Program-made: the position numbers and the translations under genes
Notes under the pieces: generated by a model
What the model was told of the DNA's origin: nothing
What the model saw: only the letters and a program-made list of their open reading frames with translations
Databases searched by the model: none
NCBI RefSeq assembly: GCF_001513955.1
Contig: NZ_KQ948155.1
Coordinates: forward strand, 108,086-172,085
From: Streptomyces pseudovenezuelae
Lineage (GTDB): Bacteria > Actinomycetota > Actinomycetes > Streptomycetales > Streptomycetaceae
Direction: 5' to 3'
Length of the DNA: 64,000 bases
Shown: one piece after another, positions 1-8,434 of the stretch
How the letters are laid out: each line of letters begins with the position of its first letter
Numbering within the stretch: the first letter of the stretch is position 1

Positions 1-69
1 GCGGTGCAGGCGCAGCCGGTGGGGTGCGGCCTGGGAGCGACGCTGGAGCCTGCTGACGTACTGGCTCAC
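1..69 (-). CDS. mshA: mshA 5' end (partial), D-inositol-3-phosphate glycosyltransferase
   Basis: The first 23 codons of a minus-strand gene that runs out of the window. It begins at a GTG whose complement is at 67-69 and reads VSQYVSRLQRRSQAAP, which matches my memory of the start of Streptomyces MshA. A strong ribosome site, AAGGAGG, lies about 8 bases upstream of the GTG. MshA joins GlcNAc to inositol-3-phosphate in the first step of mycothiol synthesis; mshD, the last step, is at 53944-54870. The catalytic domain is outside the window, so the call rests on the N-terminus, the ribosome site and core-chromosome context. Confidence 0.72.
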   Translation of the reverse strand, partial: MSQYVSRLQRRSQAAPHRLRLHR

Positions 70-401
70 GTGGCGTTCCTCCTTGCAGCGGGCATGCCTG
101 GCGAAGGGCGTGGGGCGCCCTCCGAGGGAGGAACACCGGAGGGCGGCATTCCCATTCCGGGCGGGGTGGTTTTTGCCTAGGTATTACCAGGAGTCGCTCA
201 ACCGTTCGATGGGTGGGGGCGTTGGCTGTGCGGGGAGTCCGGGGGCGGTGGGATGCCGCGGCGCGGTGCGGTCCAGTGCTGTGCAGTGCAGTGCGGTGGG
301 CCGGGGGTGGTCGGGGTGGGGTGGCCGGGGTGGGTTGGCCGGGGTGGGCGACCGCCTCCGGCCCGCGATGACCCGGGTCCCCGCCGCATACCCTCTTAGG
401 C
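70..401. promoter_or_regulatory. Divergent intergenic region between mshA and a methyltransferase gene
   Basis: There is no gene here. The mshA ribosome site sits at the left edge. At the right edge TACCCT (389-394) lies 7 bases before the ATG at 402, a -10 element placed for a leaderless transcript. Positions 295-352 are G-rich, with short GGCCGGGGTGGG-like repeats. Confidence 0.5.
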
Positions 402-1232
402 ATGACATCCCGCGCCGCCTCCCGCCCTGTGGGCACGGTCACGCGCGGGACGACCAACCCCAACCGGCTGCGCCGTATGGACCGCTGGATCGCGGCCACG
501 CACGGCGCCGAGCTGCGCCGCGCCGCCGACCCGGTCGCCGTCGACCTCGGCTACGGGGCCGCGCCCTGGACCGCCGTGGAACTGCTCGCCCGGCTCCGCG
601 AGAACGCTCCACGCACGCGCGTGGTCGGCGTCGAGATCGAACCGGCCCGGGTGGCGGCGGCGAAGCCGTACGAACGCGAGGGTCTCGTCTTCCGGCACGG
701 CGGGTTCGAGATCCCGCTCAGCCAGCGGCCGCTGCTCATCCGGGCGGCCAATGTGCTGCGGCAGTACGACGAGGCCGAGGTGGCCGCCGTCTGGGAGCGG
801 CTGTGTGCCCGGCTGGCTCCGGCCGATCCGGCGCGAGGGTCACGCGGCGGACTGCTCGTCGAGGGGACCTGCGACGAGATCGGCCGCCGGCACGTGTGGG
901 TCGCGCTCGGCCCCGAGGGACCGCGGACGGTCACCTTCGCGACCCGACTGGGCTCGCTGGAACGCCCCTCCGACCTCGCCGAGCGGCTGCCGAAGGCGCT
1001 GATCCACCGCAATGTGCCGGGCGAGCCGGTGCACTCCTTCCTCCGCGACTTCGACCGCGCGTGGGCGGCCGCGGCACCCTACGCCTCGTACGGCGCCCGT
1101 CAGCGATGGATCCGCACGGCACGATCCCTGACCACCGACTGGCCGCTGACGGACGGCCCTTCACGGTGGCGGCAGGGGGAAGTGACGGTGGCGTGGGGGG
1201 CGTTGGCGCCGGGTGGGGTGCGGGTGGGGTGA
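402..1232 (+). CDS. Class I SAM-dependent methyltransferase
   Basis: A 276-residue soluble protein. The segment VDLGYGAAPWTAVEL near residue 47 is a variant of glycine-rich SAM motif I, and VVGVEIEP about 30 residues later is motif II with its acidic residue, so a Rossmann methyltransferase fold is expected. The substrate is unknown. The ATG at 402 has no ribosome site, but TACCCT ends 7 bases upstream, which suggests a leaderless mRNA. The gene faces away from mshA. The last 20 or so residues are glycine- and valine-rich and run into repetitive DNA, so the C-terminus may vary between strains. The family call is fairly safe; the specific activity is not. Confidence 0.75.
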   Translation: MTSRAASRPVGTVTRGTTNPNRLRRMDRWIAATHGAELRRAADPVAVDLGYGAAPWTAVELLARLRENAPRTRVVGVEIEPARVAAAKPYEREGLVFRHGGFEIPLSQRPLLIRAANVLRQYDEAEVAAVWERLCARLAPADPARGSRGGLLVEGTCDEIGRRHVWVALGPEGPRTVTFATRLGSLERPSDLAERLPKALIHRNVPGEPVHSFLRDFDRAWAAAAPYASYGARQRWIRTARSLTTDWPLTDGPSRWRQGEVTVAWGALAPGGVRVG

Positions 1233-2511
1233 ACTGGCGTGGCGGCGGGGGCGTGATCGCAGGCGCTGTGTTGGTTGTTGGGACGGGCGTGTGCGGGCTG
1301 GGGGCGGTAACACGCGTGTGTGTGCGTGCCGGGTGGCCGTGACACGCGTGCGGGCGTGGATGCCGGGTGGCCGTGACACGGGCGTGCAGGCGTAAGGCGG
1401 GCGGGTAAGACGCGCGGGCGTGCCGGGTGGCGGTCCCCTGAACTCCGGCGGGCCGTGGCCTGTCGGGGGAACTCGGGCGTGCGGTGACCGCGCAGGCGAA
1501 CTCCGGCGCATAGTGGCCGCTCAGTGAACTCCGTCGCATGGTTGTCCCTGAGGTGAACTCCGGTGCGCCGCGTGGCGGCGCCCATCCGCTTGCGTGAACT
1601 CCCGCTTGGCGTGGTCACTCGGGAGAACTCCGGCGCGTGGTGCCCGCGTACGCGAACTCCGGTGCGCCGTGTGCCGATGCCACCCGCGCGCGTGAACTCC
1701 TGCCTACCCTGGCCACTCGGACGAACTCCGACGCACGGCACCGCGCAGGGGAACTCCGCTGCACCGCGCGGCACGCGTGCCGACGCCCATCCGCGCGCTT
1801 GAACCCCCGCATTTCAACTGACGCGCAGGCCAACCCGCTGCGCCGTGCGCCGGCCGCGCCGATACCCACCCCCTCGCGCAAACCCCCGCCCACCCTGCCC
1901 ACTCAGGCGAACTCCCATGTACCGGCCCGTGGCCCCCGGCGCGCGCAACACGCAAACTCCGGTCCTCTCGCACGGGGAGACCGGGAAGTCCCCGCACTCG
2001 CCCCCCGCACAGGCCGCCACGCACGAACTCCGGCACACGACCAACCTCGGGCCCATGCCACCCTCAGTTCGCCTCCCCCGTGAACCCCGCGACACCCCTC
2101 CCCCCCCCGAAACCCGAAGGCCACGCGCCACCGCACCGCACGGCATGTCCGACGCACCCCGCCCCTGTTCGCCCCGCCCGGAAGCCCGGAAGCACCGGGA
2201 CTGCCCACCCCCAACCCCGCGGAGCCACCCCGCAGACAGACCCGGCACGCCCGCCGCCCATGAACTCCGGGATGCCGCCCAGGAATCCCTCCGGACGCCC
2301 TGACCTGCCGGGGAACGATCTCGGTGAGTCGTTCGTCACAAAGTCGGGGAGATCGTCTTCGGGGGGCGGGGAGTGGGGGAGGCACCGTGCAGCGCCGGGA
2401 CGTGAAGGGATACGCCAGGAAGGCCTACCTCTGTCGCTTTCGGCCCTGACGTGGCACGATCCCCCGAGCACCGCAAGTTACTGACGGTAAATCAGCTTTG
2501 GGGGCAAGGGT
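1233..2511. other. 1.3-kb gene-free region, mostly repetitive
   Basis: Open frames here run on both strands in several frames at once, as expected from GC-rich DNA, and none has a ribosome site or a recognisable product. The decamer TGCCGGGTGG occurs at 1327, 1361 and 1421, followed by the GAACTCC array described separately. After about 2040 the sequence becomes C-rich without clear periodicity. Just before the NlpC gene, TTACTGACGGTAA (about 2479) is a small inverted repeat (TTAC/GTAA). I looked for a ydaO-type c-di-AMP riboswitch ahead of the hydrolase gene and saw none. Confidence 0.6.
1440..2030. repeat. Layered GAACTCC tandem repeat (about 29-29-40 bp units)
   Basis: The heptamer GAACTCC, or a one-base variant, starts at 1440, 1469, 1498, 1526, 1555, 1596, 1625, 1654, 1694, 1723 and 1751. 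The spacings are 29, 29, 28, 29, 41, 29, 29, 40, 29 and 28. From 1498 the pattern is short-short-long, giving a higher-order period of about 98 bp (1498, 1596, 1694). Long units share a GGTGCGCCG-like start and a CCCATCCGC-like end. Decayed copies continue at 1801, 1909 and 2024. Units abut directly with no unique spacers. Confidence 0.85.
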
Positions 2512-3585
2512 ATGGGGACGGGCAAGCGCGGTCTGATCGCCACGGCCGTGACCGTGATCGGCGCGATGGCCGTGCTGGCGGCGCCGGGCACCGCCTTCGC
2601 CGCACCGAGTCCGACACCCTCCCCCACCGCCTCACCGACGGCCGTCACCAACAAGGACATCGAAGCCGTACGCACACAGCTCGACGCGCTCTACCACGAC
2701 GCGGCCGTCGCCACCGACGCCTACAACGCCGCCGAGGAGAAGGCCGAGCAGCAGTCGGCGCAGATCGTCGCCCTGGCCCAGAAGATCGTCAAGGGCCAGG
2801 AGAAACTGGCGAAGCTGAAGGCCCGCGCGGGCGCCGCGGCCGCCGCCCAGTACCGCACCAACGGCCTGCCGGACGGGGCCCAGCTGGTGCTGAGCGACGA
2901 TCCGCAGGAGTTCCTCGACGGCACCCGCCGTGTCCTGCAGGGCCAACGCGCCACCAAGGCCCTCATCACGGAACTGACCCGGACCCAGCAGGACTTGAAG
3001 CAGTACGCCGCCGACGCCTCCGCCCAGTGGACCCGGCTGGAGGCCAACCGCAAGGCCAAGGCCACGGCCAAGAAGCGGGTCGAGCAGCAGATCGCGGCGG
3101 CCGAGAAGCTCGAGTCCCAGCTGGAGGAGAAGGAGAAGAAGCGCCTGGCCGAACTGGAGGAGCAGGCCGCCCACCAGGCACAGACCGCCTGGCTGGACTC
3201 CGGCATCCTCAAGGACATCAGCGGCAGGGCGAGCGAGGCCGGGAAGGCCGCCGTCGACTACGCGACGACCCAGATAGGCAAACCGTACGAATGGGGCGCC
3301 GAGGGCCCGAAATCGTACGACTGCTCCGGACTGACCTCACAGGCCTGGGCGAGCGCCGGCAAGCCCATTCCGCGCACCTCGCAGGAGCAGTGGAAGCAGC
3401 TCAAGCACGTCGACGTCAAGGACATGCGGCCCGGCGACCTGATCATCTACTTCGACGACGCCAGCCATGTCGCCATGTACCTCGGCGACGGCGCGATCGT
3501 GCACGCCCCGCGGCCCGGGCGGACGGTGACGATCGCCGGGGCGGGATCGATGCCGATACTCGGCGTGGTGCGGCCCGACGCGTGA
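2512..3585 (+). CDS. Secreted NlpC/P60 cell-wall hydrolase
   Basis: 357 residues. Residues 1 to about 32 form a signal peptide ending at an AFA-A cleavage site. Residues 45-235 are a charged coiled-coil helix rich in Ala, Glu, Lys and Gln. Residues 248-357 are an NlpC/P60 domain with the catalytic Cys in YDCSGL (about 271), His in SHVAMY (about 319) and a third polar residue in IVHAP (about 331). Family members cleave D-glutamyl-diaminopimelate bonds of peptidoglycan outside the cell. The coiled coil plus peptidase layout matches RipA-like Streptomyces hydrolases. The ATG follows a GGGGGCAAGGG purine tract closely. It is separated from its neighbours by non-coding DNA and is probably monocistronic. 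Confidence 0.9.
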   Translation: MGTGKRGLIATAVTVIGAMAVLAAPGTAFAAPSPTPSPTASPTAVTNKDIEAVRTQLDALYHDAAVATDAYNAAEEKAEQQSAQIVALAQKIVKGQEKLAKLKARAGAAAAAQYRTNGLPDGAQLVLSDDPQEFLDGTRRVLQGQRATKALITELTRTQQDLKQYAADASAQWTRLEANRKAKATAKKRVEQQIAAAEKLESQLEEKEKKRLAELEEQAAHQAQTAWLDSGILKDISGRASEAGKAAVDYATTQIGKPYEWGAEGPKSYDCSGLTSQAWASAGKPIPRTSQEQWKQLKHVDVKDMRPGDLIIYFDDASHVAMYLGDGAIVHAPRPGRTVTIAGAGSMPILGVVRPDA

Positions 3586-3857
3586 ACACCCGGACGACCG
3601 GCTGAGACCTGGGTCATGTGATGCGGCGCACGCCTGACGACGCCGCAAACCTGCCGCGAACGTGACGTTCGTCATCCCCGCGACACCCGCAACGTGTCCA
3701 ACTGCGGTACATAACGCGGCATATGACAGTGGCCACCGGCCAAGCGGCGTGTCTCACGCCATTCCTTTCCCGGCCCGGCACCCGCTATGGTCCCCGTCGG
3801 TGGATCGAGGTCCCTCGCTCCACCATGCCCTCGGGGGGAGGGAAGGAATCCAAGACG

Positions 3858-5177
3858 ATGCCCGTACCCATACCGCGGCAGCGAGCGATCCCGGCCGTGG
3901 AAAGTGGTCAGGCGCCGGCCGCACCCCAGGACGAGCCCTCTGCGAAGGACGAGCCCTCCAAGAAAGAAGCCCCGCGCAAGGAAGCCACGGTCGACAACAA
4001 CGCCGCCACCCAACTGAGCCTGCTGGTGATCGAGGACGATCCCGGCGGGTCCACGGTCGTCCCCGAACTCGTCGACTCGGCCGGCAAGCCGATCCGGGTC
4101 CGTACGGCCCGCAACCTCACCGAGGCGGAGCGGCTGCTCACGGATGACGTGCACTGCATCCTGCTCGATCTCGCGCTGCCCACGCCCGGCCGCTCCCCCG
4201 ACGACGACGAGCTCGCAGTACTCCGCCATGTCCTCGAACTCGCACCCCGGCACGCCGTCCTCGCGCTCACCGCGTCCGGCGACGCCGAGCGCGGCGCGGA
4301 GGCGGTCCGGGTGGGCGCCCAGGACTACCTCTTCCGGGACGAACTGGACGGCCGGCTGCTGAGCCGGGCGATCCGGTACGCGGTCGAGCGGAAACGTTCC
4401 GACACGGCGGAGCGCAGGCTCGCCGAGGGACGGGTGCGGGCGCAGGAGAACCGGCGCCTGGAGCGCGGGCTGCTGCCCACACCGCTGCTGGAGGGCTCGT
4501 CGCTGCGGTTCGCCGCACGCTACCGGCCGGGCCGGTCGCGGGCACTGCTCGGTGGTGACTTCTACGACGTCGTACGGACTCCCGACGGGACCGTGCACGC
4601 GATGATCGGCGACGTCTGCGGGCACGGCCCCGACGAGGCAGCACTCGGCGTGGAGCTGCGGATCGCCTGGCGTGCGCTGACCCTGGCGGGGCTGTGCGGG
4701 GACGAGCTGCTCGGCACGCTGCAGGAGGTACTGGAGCACGAGCGCTCGGACGACGAGATCTTCGCGACGCTGTGCACGGTGGACATCGCGCCGGACGGAC
4801 GACGGGCGGGCCTGTGTCTCGCCGGGCACCCTTCGCCGCTGGTGGCCCGACCGGGGCGGCCCGCGCGGCTGCTGCCGTACGACAACAACGGCCCCGCGCT
4901 GGGGCTGCTGCCGGGGGCTCGCTGGCCTCGGATGCAGGTGGAGCTGGGGGCCGAGTGGAGCCTGATGCTCTACACCGACGGCCTGATCGAGGGGCGCGTC
5001 GGGGAGGGCCGGGAGCGGCTGGGCCAGGACGGGATGGTGTCCATGATCCGCCGCCAGCTCTCCGAGGGACTGCGCGGCGAGGCGTTGCTGCGGGCCGCGG
5101 TGAACGAGGTGCGCACGCTGAACGGCGGCGAGCTCGCGGACGACGTGGCGGTACTGCTGCTCGACCGGGAGAGCTGA
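3858..5177 (+). CDS. Response-regulator receiver fused to PP2C-type phosphatase
   Basis: 439 residues from the ATG at 3858, chosen because GGGAGGGAAGG precedes it; an in-frame ATG at 3723 has no ribosome site. The first 50 residues are a charged Pro/Glu/Lys linker. A receiver domain follows (about 52-165) with acidic IEDD and the phospho-acceptor Asp in LLDLALP. The usual C-terminal Lys motif is altered to YLFRDEL. Residues 215-439 form a SpoIIE-like PP2C domain with metal-binding GGDFYD and GDVCGHG motifs. Such proteins dephosphorylate serine/threonine phosphoproteins, often anti-anti-sigma factors, under control of a kinase signal. No kinase is adjacent, so the upstream partner is unknown. 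Confidence 0.88.
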   Translation: MPVPIPRQRAIPAVESGQAPAAPQDEPSAKDEPSKKEAPRKEATVDNNAATQLSLLVIEDDPGGSTVVPELVDSAGKPIRVRTARNLTEAERLLTDDVHCILLDLALPTPGRSPDDDELAVLRHVLELAPRHAVLALTASGDAERGAEAVRVGAQDYLFRDELDGRLLSRAIRYAVERKRSDTAERRLAEGRVRAQENRRLERGLLPTPLLEGSSLRFAARYRPGRSRALLGGDFYDVVRTPDGTVHAMIGDVCGHGPDEAALGVELRIAWRALTLAGLCGDELLGTLQEVLEHERSDDEIFATLCTVDIAPDGRRAGLCLAGHPSPLVARPGRPARLLPYDNNGPALGLLPGARWPRMQVELGAEWSLMLYTDGLIEGRVGEGRERLGQDGMVSMIRRQLSEGLRGEALLRAAVNEVRTLNGGELADDVAVLLLDRES

Positions 5178-5606
5178 CGGCCGAGCGAGCCCGGCTCACC
5201 CTCGCGGTTCGGGCGGCTCCGGCGGGTCCGCCGGCGTTCGTCGCGGGTCACGGCGGGTCCACCGCAAGCCCACCGCGGCTCACCTCGAACCCGTCGCGGA
5301 CCCGTCCCGGCTCACACCGGCCCCTGGCGATTTCTGTCATGAGCCGTCTGCGGGCTCACGGCGGTCCACGGAACAGGTTCCGGCCCAGGCGGCGGCCCGC
5401 CCGTGGGTGCACAGCGGCCCACGCGCGGCCCTTCCCTCGTAAGCCGTCCGCGGGGCTGGCTCGTCGTGGCCTCGCGCTTGTGTCGTAAGCCGTGGCCGTC
5501 CGGGGTTCACCCGGCCGCCACGGCACTCCACGCACGCCGCAGAGCAGGACACCCGACCGCCAGCCGCGTCAGCCGGGCCCCGCGGTGGAGCCGCCGGGCG
5601 CTGGGC
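5178..5606. other. Gene-free convergent region
   Basis: This lies between the convergent PP2C and DUF2516 genes. It is GC-rich with loose repeats of GGCGGGTCC and CACCGC. Frames are open by composition only. I see no convincing gene or RNA. Confidence 0.5.
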
Positions 5607-5951
5607 CTATCGGCCGCCGTTGTACGGGCCGTAAGGGCCGTCACTGCTCGAACCGCTGCCCCGGCCGCTGCGGCCGCCGCCCGGGAGGGCTCGGATCGCC
5701 GGGCGTACGTCGACCATGTAGACGATCGTCGCGATGAGGCCGATGATCGGCAGGAACGACAGGATGTTGAAGATCAGGTTCACCACGAAGGCGAGCCCGA
5801 GGACGATCAGCCAGAAGGGCTTGGTCTTCTTGTCGGCCGCTCGGTAGGCGTCCTCACGGCGGATGGCGGCGTCGAACAGCGCGAACCCGCTGAAAACGAT
5901 CAGGGCCATGCTCAGCAGCCACATGAAGCCTGCGAACCCCTGCATCAGCAC
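5607..5951 (-). CDS. DUF2516 family small membrane protein
   Basis: About 114 residues if translation starts at the GTG at 5951 (MLMQGFAGF); an in-frame GTG at 5963 is an alternative. There are two hydrophobic helices, roughly residues 8-27 and 45-78, separated by a charged loop RREDAYRAADKKTKP, and a Gly/Ser-rich tail. The function of the family is unknown. The order XRE regulator, HBHA-like, DUF2516 on one strand matches, from memory, Rv0474-Rv0475-Rv0476 of M. tuberculosis, which suggests a conserved cell-surface unit. The start is the main uncertainty. Confidence 0.75.
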   Translation of the reverse strand: MLMQGFAGFMWLLSMALIVFSGFALFDAAIRREDAYRAADKKTKPFWLIVLGLAFVVNLIFNILSFLPIIGLIATIVYMVDVRPAIRALPGGGRSGRGSGSSSDGPYGPYNGGR

Positions 5952-6033
5952 AACGTCCACCACCCGACTCGGCTCGTCATTTCGCGATTACGCGGTCACC
6001 GTACCCGTTCCCGCAAGGTCGCTACCCGGAGAA

Positions 6034-6064
6034 CGGGCCGGGCACTCGGTAAGTGCCCGGCCCG
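6034..6064. terminator. Strong hairpin downstream of the HBHA-like gene
   Basis: Arms CGGGCCGGGCACT (6034-6046) and AGTGCCCGGCCCG (6052-6064) form a perfect 13-bp stem with a 5-base loop. It lies 25 bases past the HBHA-like stop codon. There is no long T run, as is usual in Streptomyces. Confidence 0.75.
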
Positions 6065-6088
6065 GTGTCCGTCGTGTCCCGCGGTGCC

Positions 6089-6760
6089 TTACTTGGCGGG
6101 CGGGGTCTTCTTCGCCGTGGTGGTCTTGCGCGGCGTGGCCTTCTTGGCGGTGGGTGCCGCCTTCTTGGCCGGGGCCGGGGCGGCGACCGTGGCGGGCGTG
6201 ACCGGCTTCGCGACCGGAGTCGCGGTCTGGTCCTTGACCTCGCCCGGCTCGGCGTTGGGCTCGACGGCGATCGCCAGTTCCTCGATCTCCTCGGCGGCCT
6301 CGCCACGCCAGGTCTTGACGGCCTGCTCGCCGTGCTCGGCGACCTTCTCGTACGCCTCGCGGGCCTTGACGGCGTACTCGGCGGCGACGCCGACGCCACG
6401 CAGGGCGAAGTCCTGGGCGGACTCGCCGAGCTTCTTCAGGTCCGCGTCGAGCGTGCTGCCGAGCTTCTTCAGGTCACCGTCGAGGGTGTTGATGAAGTCG
6501 CCGACCTTGGTCTGCAGGGTCTCCTGCGTCTCCTTGACCTTGGCGCCGGCCTCCTTGGCACGGGCCTGGGCCTTCTCCTGGACCGCCTTCGGGTCGGTGC
6601 CGCGCACGGCCTCGATACGGGCCGGCGCCTCGGCGCGCAGCTGCTCCACCAGACCGGGCACCTTCTTGGCCTCCTGGAAGGCAAGGTCACCGGCGCCGGC
6701 GAGGAAGTAGAGCGGGGTCGGGTCCTTGACGGCCTTGCGGATGTCGTCGGTGATGGCCAT
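6089..6760 (-). CDS. Heparin-binding hemagglutinin (HBHA)-like protein
   Basis: 223 residues from the ATG at 6760, preceded by GGGAGGA 8 bases upstream. Residues 1 to about 165 are predicted mostly helical coiled coil (VKDPTPLYFLAGAGDLAFQEAKK at the start, then repeated DLKKLG segments). Residues 180-223 are a low-complexity Lys/Ala/Pro/Thr tail (KKAAPTAKKATPRK). This helix plus lysine-rich tail matches mycobacterial HBHA, an adhesin that also binds lipid bodies. There is no signal peptide, as in HBHA. It lies between the XRE regulator and DUF2516 genes. In a soil organism the role is unlikely to be adhesion to host heparan sulfate; polyphosphate, DNA or surface binding are possible. Confidence 0.8.
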   Translation of the reverse strand: MAITDDIRKAVKDPTPLYFLAGAGDLAFQEAKKVPGLVEQLRAEAPARIEAVRGTDPKAVQEKAQARAKEAGAKVKETQETLQTKVGDFINTLDGDLKKLGSTLDADLKKLGESAQDFALRGVGVAAEYAVKAREAYEKVAEHGEQAVKTWRGEAAEEIEELAIAVEPNAEPGEVKDQTATPVAKPVTPATVAAPAPAKKAAPTAKKATPRKTTTAKKTPPAK

Positions 6761-6852
6761 GGTGATGGTCCTCCCGGATCGCTTTCTGATGAGGGTTTTG
6801 GGTCCCGCGGTGCCTGTCGGCGGGCGTCGGGCCATGTCGAACCGTGTCGGTA

Positions 6853-7452
6853 TCAACTGGCCGTCTGCTGCGGGTCGGCGTCGCTGCCGTCGGTCTTGGG
6901 GGGCTTGGTGGTGCGGGGCTTGCGGGTGCTGCGGGGCCGGCGGGCCTGCCGTATCGCGGCGGCCCCGTCGGGGTCCCCGCCGAGGTCCGCGTCGGCCGGG
7001 ACGTCGTCGTCCCGCAGGTCCGCCCGGGTGTCCGCCGTACTGTCGTCCGGCAGGTCGCTCTGCCCGTCGCCCGGCGCGGGAGCCGCGTCCGGCGGGGCGA
7101 TCTCGAAGCCGTTCTCCTTGCGGAAGGACTCGTAGATCTGGAGCAGCACCTGCTTCTGCCGCTCGTTGAGCGTGGGATCGGCGAGGATGACCGCACGCGT
7201 CTCCACGTCGTCCCGGTCGCGCTCGGCGTCGAGGATGCCGGCCCGCACGTACAGCGTCTCGGCGGAGATCCGCAGGGCCTTGGCGACCTGCTGCAGCACC
7301 TCCGCGCTCGGCTTGCGCAGCCCGCGCTCGATCTGGCTCAGATACGGATTGGACACCCCGGCGGCATCGGCGAGCTGCCTGAGCGACAGCTGCGCAGTGC
7401 GCCGCTGTTCACGCAGATAGTCACCGAGATTGCCGACGTTGAGCGATGCCAT
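6853..7452 (-). CDS. XRE-family transcriptional regulator
   Basis: 199 residues from the ATG at 7452. Residues 8-65 form a Cro/C1-type HTH (LREQRRTAQLSLRQLADAAGVSNPYLSQIERG). A short middle region contains LADPTLNERQKQVLLQIYESF, and the tail is acidic and then basic. It is the Streptomyces counterpart of mycobacterial Rv0474, which sits before hbhA. A perfect 12-bp inverted repeat lies 27 bases upstream of the start (7479-7506) and overlaps the expected promoter, so autoregulation is likely. A 92-base gap separates it from the HBHA-like gene. The ribosome site is weak. Confidence 0.85.
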   Translation of the reverse strand: MASLNVGNLGDYLREQRRTAQLSLRQLADAAGVSNPYLSQIERGLRKPSAEVLQQVAKALRISAETLYVRAGILDAERDRDDVETRAVILADPTLNERQKQVLLQIYESFRKENGFEIAPPDAAPAPGDGQSDLPDDSTADTRADLRDDDVPADADLGGDPDGAAAIRQARRPRSTRKPRTTKPPKTDGSDADPQQTAS

Positions 7453-7478
7453 GCGTCCACTGTGCACCACTCGCGCTA

Positions 7479-7506
7479 ACTATTGCAAGCAGACGCTTGC
7501 AATAGT
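7479..7506. promoter_or_regulatory. Perfect inverted repeat, probable XRE operator
   Basis: ACTATTGCAAGC (7479-7490), AGAC, GCTTGCAATAGT (7495-7506): perfect 12-bp arms with a 4-base spacer. It overlaps the promoter region of the XRE gene and lies 80 bp upstream of the ArsR gene on the other strand. The inner TGCAA-N8-TTGCA resembles, but does not match, the Nur box spacing (N5). Confidence 0.75.
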
Positions 7507-7586
7507 GTGTCGCGCCACACCCCCCCTCGCGTCGCCGCAACCACTCCCGGAGGACACACATTCCGATATAGGCATATGATGCTGCC

Positions 7587-7934
7587 ATGGCACGAGCGGC
7601 GACAACCTCGGACGCGTTCAACGCGATCGCCGAACCGCAGCGACGGGAGATCCTGGTGCTGCTGCGGGACGGTGAGCGGCCGGTGACCGATCTGGCGCGG
7701 GACCTCGGGATGACCCAGCCGCAGGCGTCCAAGCATCTGCGGGTGCTCCGTGAGGTCGGGCTGGTGCGGGTCCGCGGGGCGGGCAAGCAGCGGCTGTACG
7801 GCCTGGACGCCCACGGGCTGCGGCCGGTCCACGCGTGGCTCGGCGGCTTCGAACGCTTCTGGAGCGAGAGCTTCGACCGGCTGGACGAGTACGTGCAGGA
7901 GCTTGCGGCAGGCGACACAGGAGGGACCGCATGA
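7587..7934 (+). CDS. ArsR-family winged-helix regulator
   Basis: 115 residues with an ArsR HTH over about residues 8-90 (AIAEPQRREILVLLRDGERPVTDLARDLGMTQPQASKHLRVL). There is no metal-binding cysteine motif, so it is not a classic arsenic sensor. ArsR proteins of this size coupled to SRPBCC genes are common and are usually repressors of the pair. The stop overlaps the next start as ATGA. TATGAT (7575-7580) lies 6 bases before the ATG, which suggests a leaderless mRNA. ATAT-AGGC-ATAT at 7567-7578 is a small dyad that could be an operator. Confidence 0.88.
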   Translation: MARAATTSDAFNAIAEPQRREILVLLRDGERPVTDLARDLGMTQPQASKHLRVLREVGLVRVRGAGKQRLYGLDAHGLRPVHAWLGGFERFWSESFDRLDEYVQELAAGDTGGTA

Positions 7935-8434
7935 TGACGACGACCAGTAGTGACGGCGAGGCCGCGGACCGCGAGATCGTGCTCACCCGCATGATCGACG
8001 CCCCGCGGGAGCTGGTGTTCGAGGCGTTCACGCAGGTCCGGCACCTGTCGCGGTGGTGGGGACCGGAAGGGTTCACGACCACCACGCGGTCCTTCACGTT
8101 CCGCGTCGGCGCCGAGTGGGACTTCGTGATGCACGGGCCGGACGGAACCGACTACCAGGAGTGGATCACCTGGCGGGAGATCGTCCCGCCGGAGCGGATC
8201 GCGCTGCTGCACGGGGAGTCCCGCGACGACCCCAACGCCTTCGAGTCGGTCCTGACCTTCGAACCGGCCGGCGGGCAGACCCGGATCGAGATGCGCACGC
8301 TGTTTCCCACCAGGGAGCTGCGCGACGAAGCCGTGGAGAAGTACCACGCGGTCGAGGGCGGCGAGCAGACCCTGCGCAACCTGGCGGCCTACGTCGCCGT
8401 ACTCGCCGGAAGCGACGAGGGAGCGCGGAGCTGA
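7931..8434 (+). CDS. SRPBCC (AHSA1-like) domain protein
   Basis: 167 residues from the ATG at 7931, which overlaps the ArsR stop and follows GGAGGGACCGC. The START/Bet v1-like fold is indicated by the opening TRMIDAPRELVFEAFTQVRHLSRWW and the later TFEPAGGQTRIEMRTLFPT. Such proteins bind hydrophobic ligands or act as poorly understood hydrolases. Translational coupling to the ArsR regulator means co-expression. It shares a one-base overlap with the reductase gene that follows, so the three genes form one operon. The ligand is unknown. Confidence 0.85.
   Translation: MMTTTSSDGEAADREIVLTRMIDAPRELVFEAFTQVRHLSRWWGPEGFTTTTRSFTFRVGAEWDFVMHGPDGTDYQEWITWREIVPPERIALLHGESRDDPNAFESVLTFEPAGGQTRIEMRTLFPTRELRDEAVEKYHAVEGGEQTLRNLAAYVAVLAGSDEGARS

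Noticed and set aside
1440..2030. CRISPR array
   Set aside because: Units abut with no unique spacers, repeats are degenerate and no cas genes are nearby.
2300..2511. c-di-AMP (ydaO) riboswitch before the NlpC/P60 gene
   Set aside because: None of the conserved ydaO segments was seen in the leader.
7479..7506. Nur box
   Set aside because: TGCAA and TTGCA are 8 bases apart rather than 5, and the site lies at an XRE gene.
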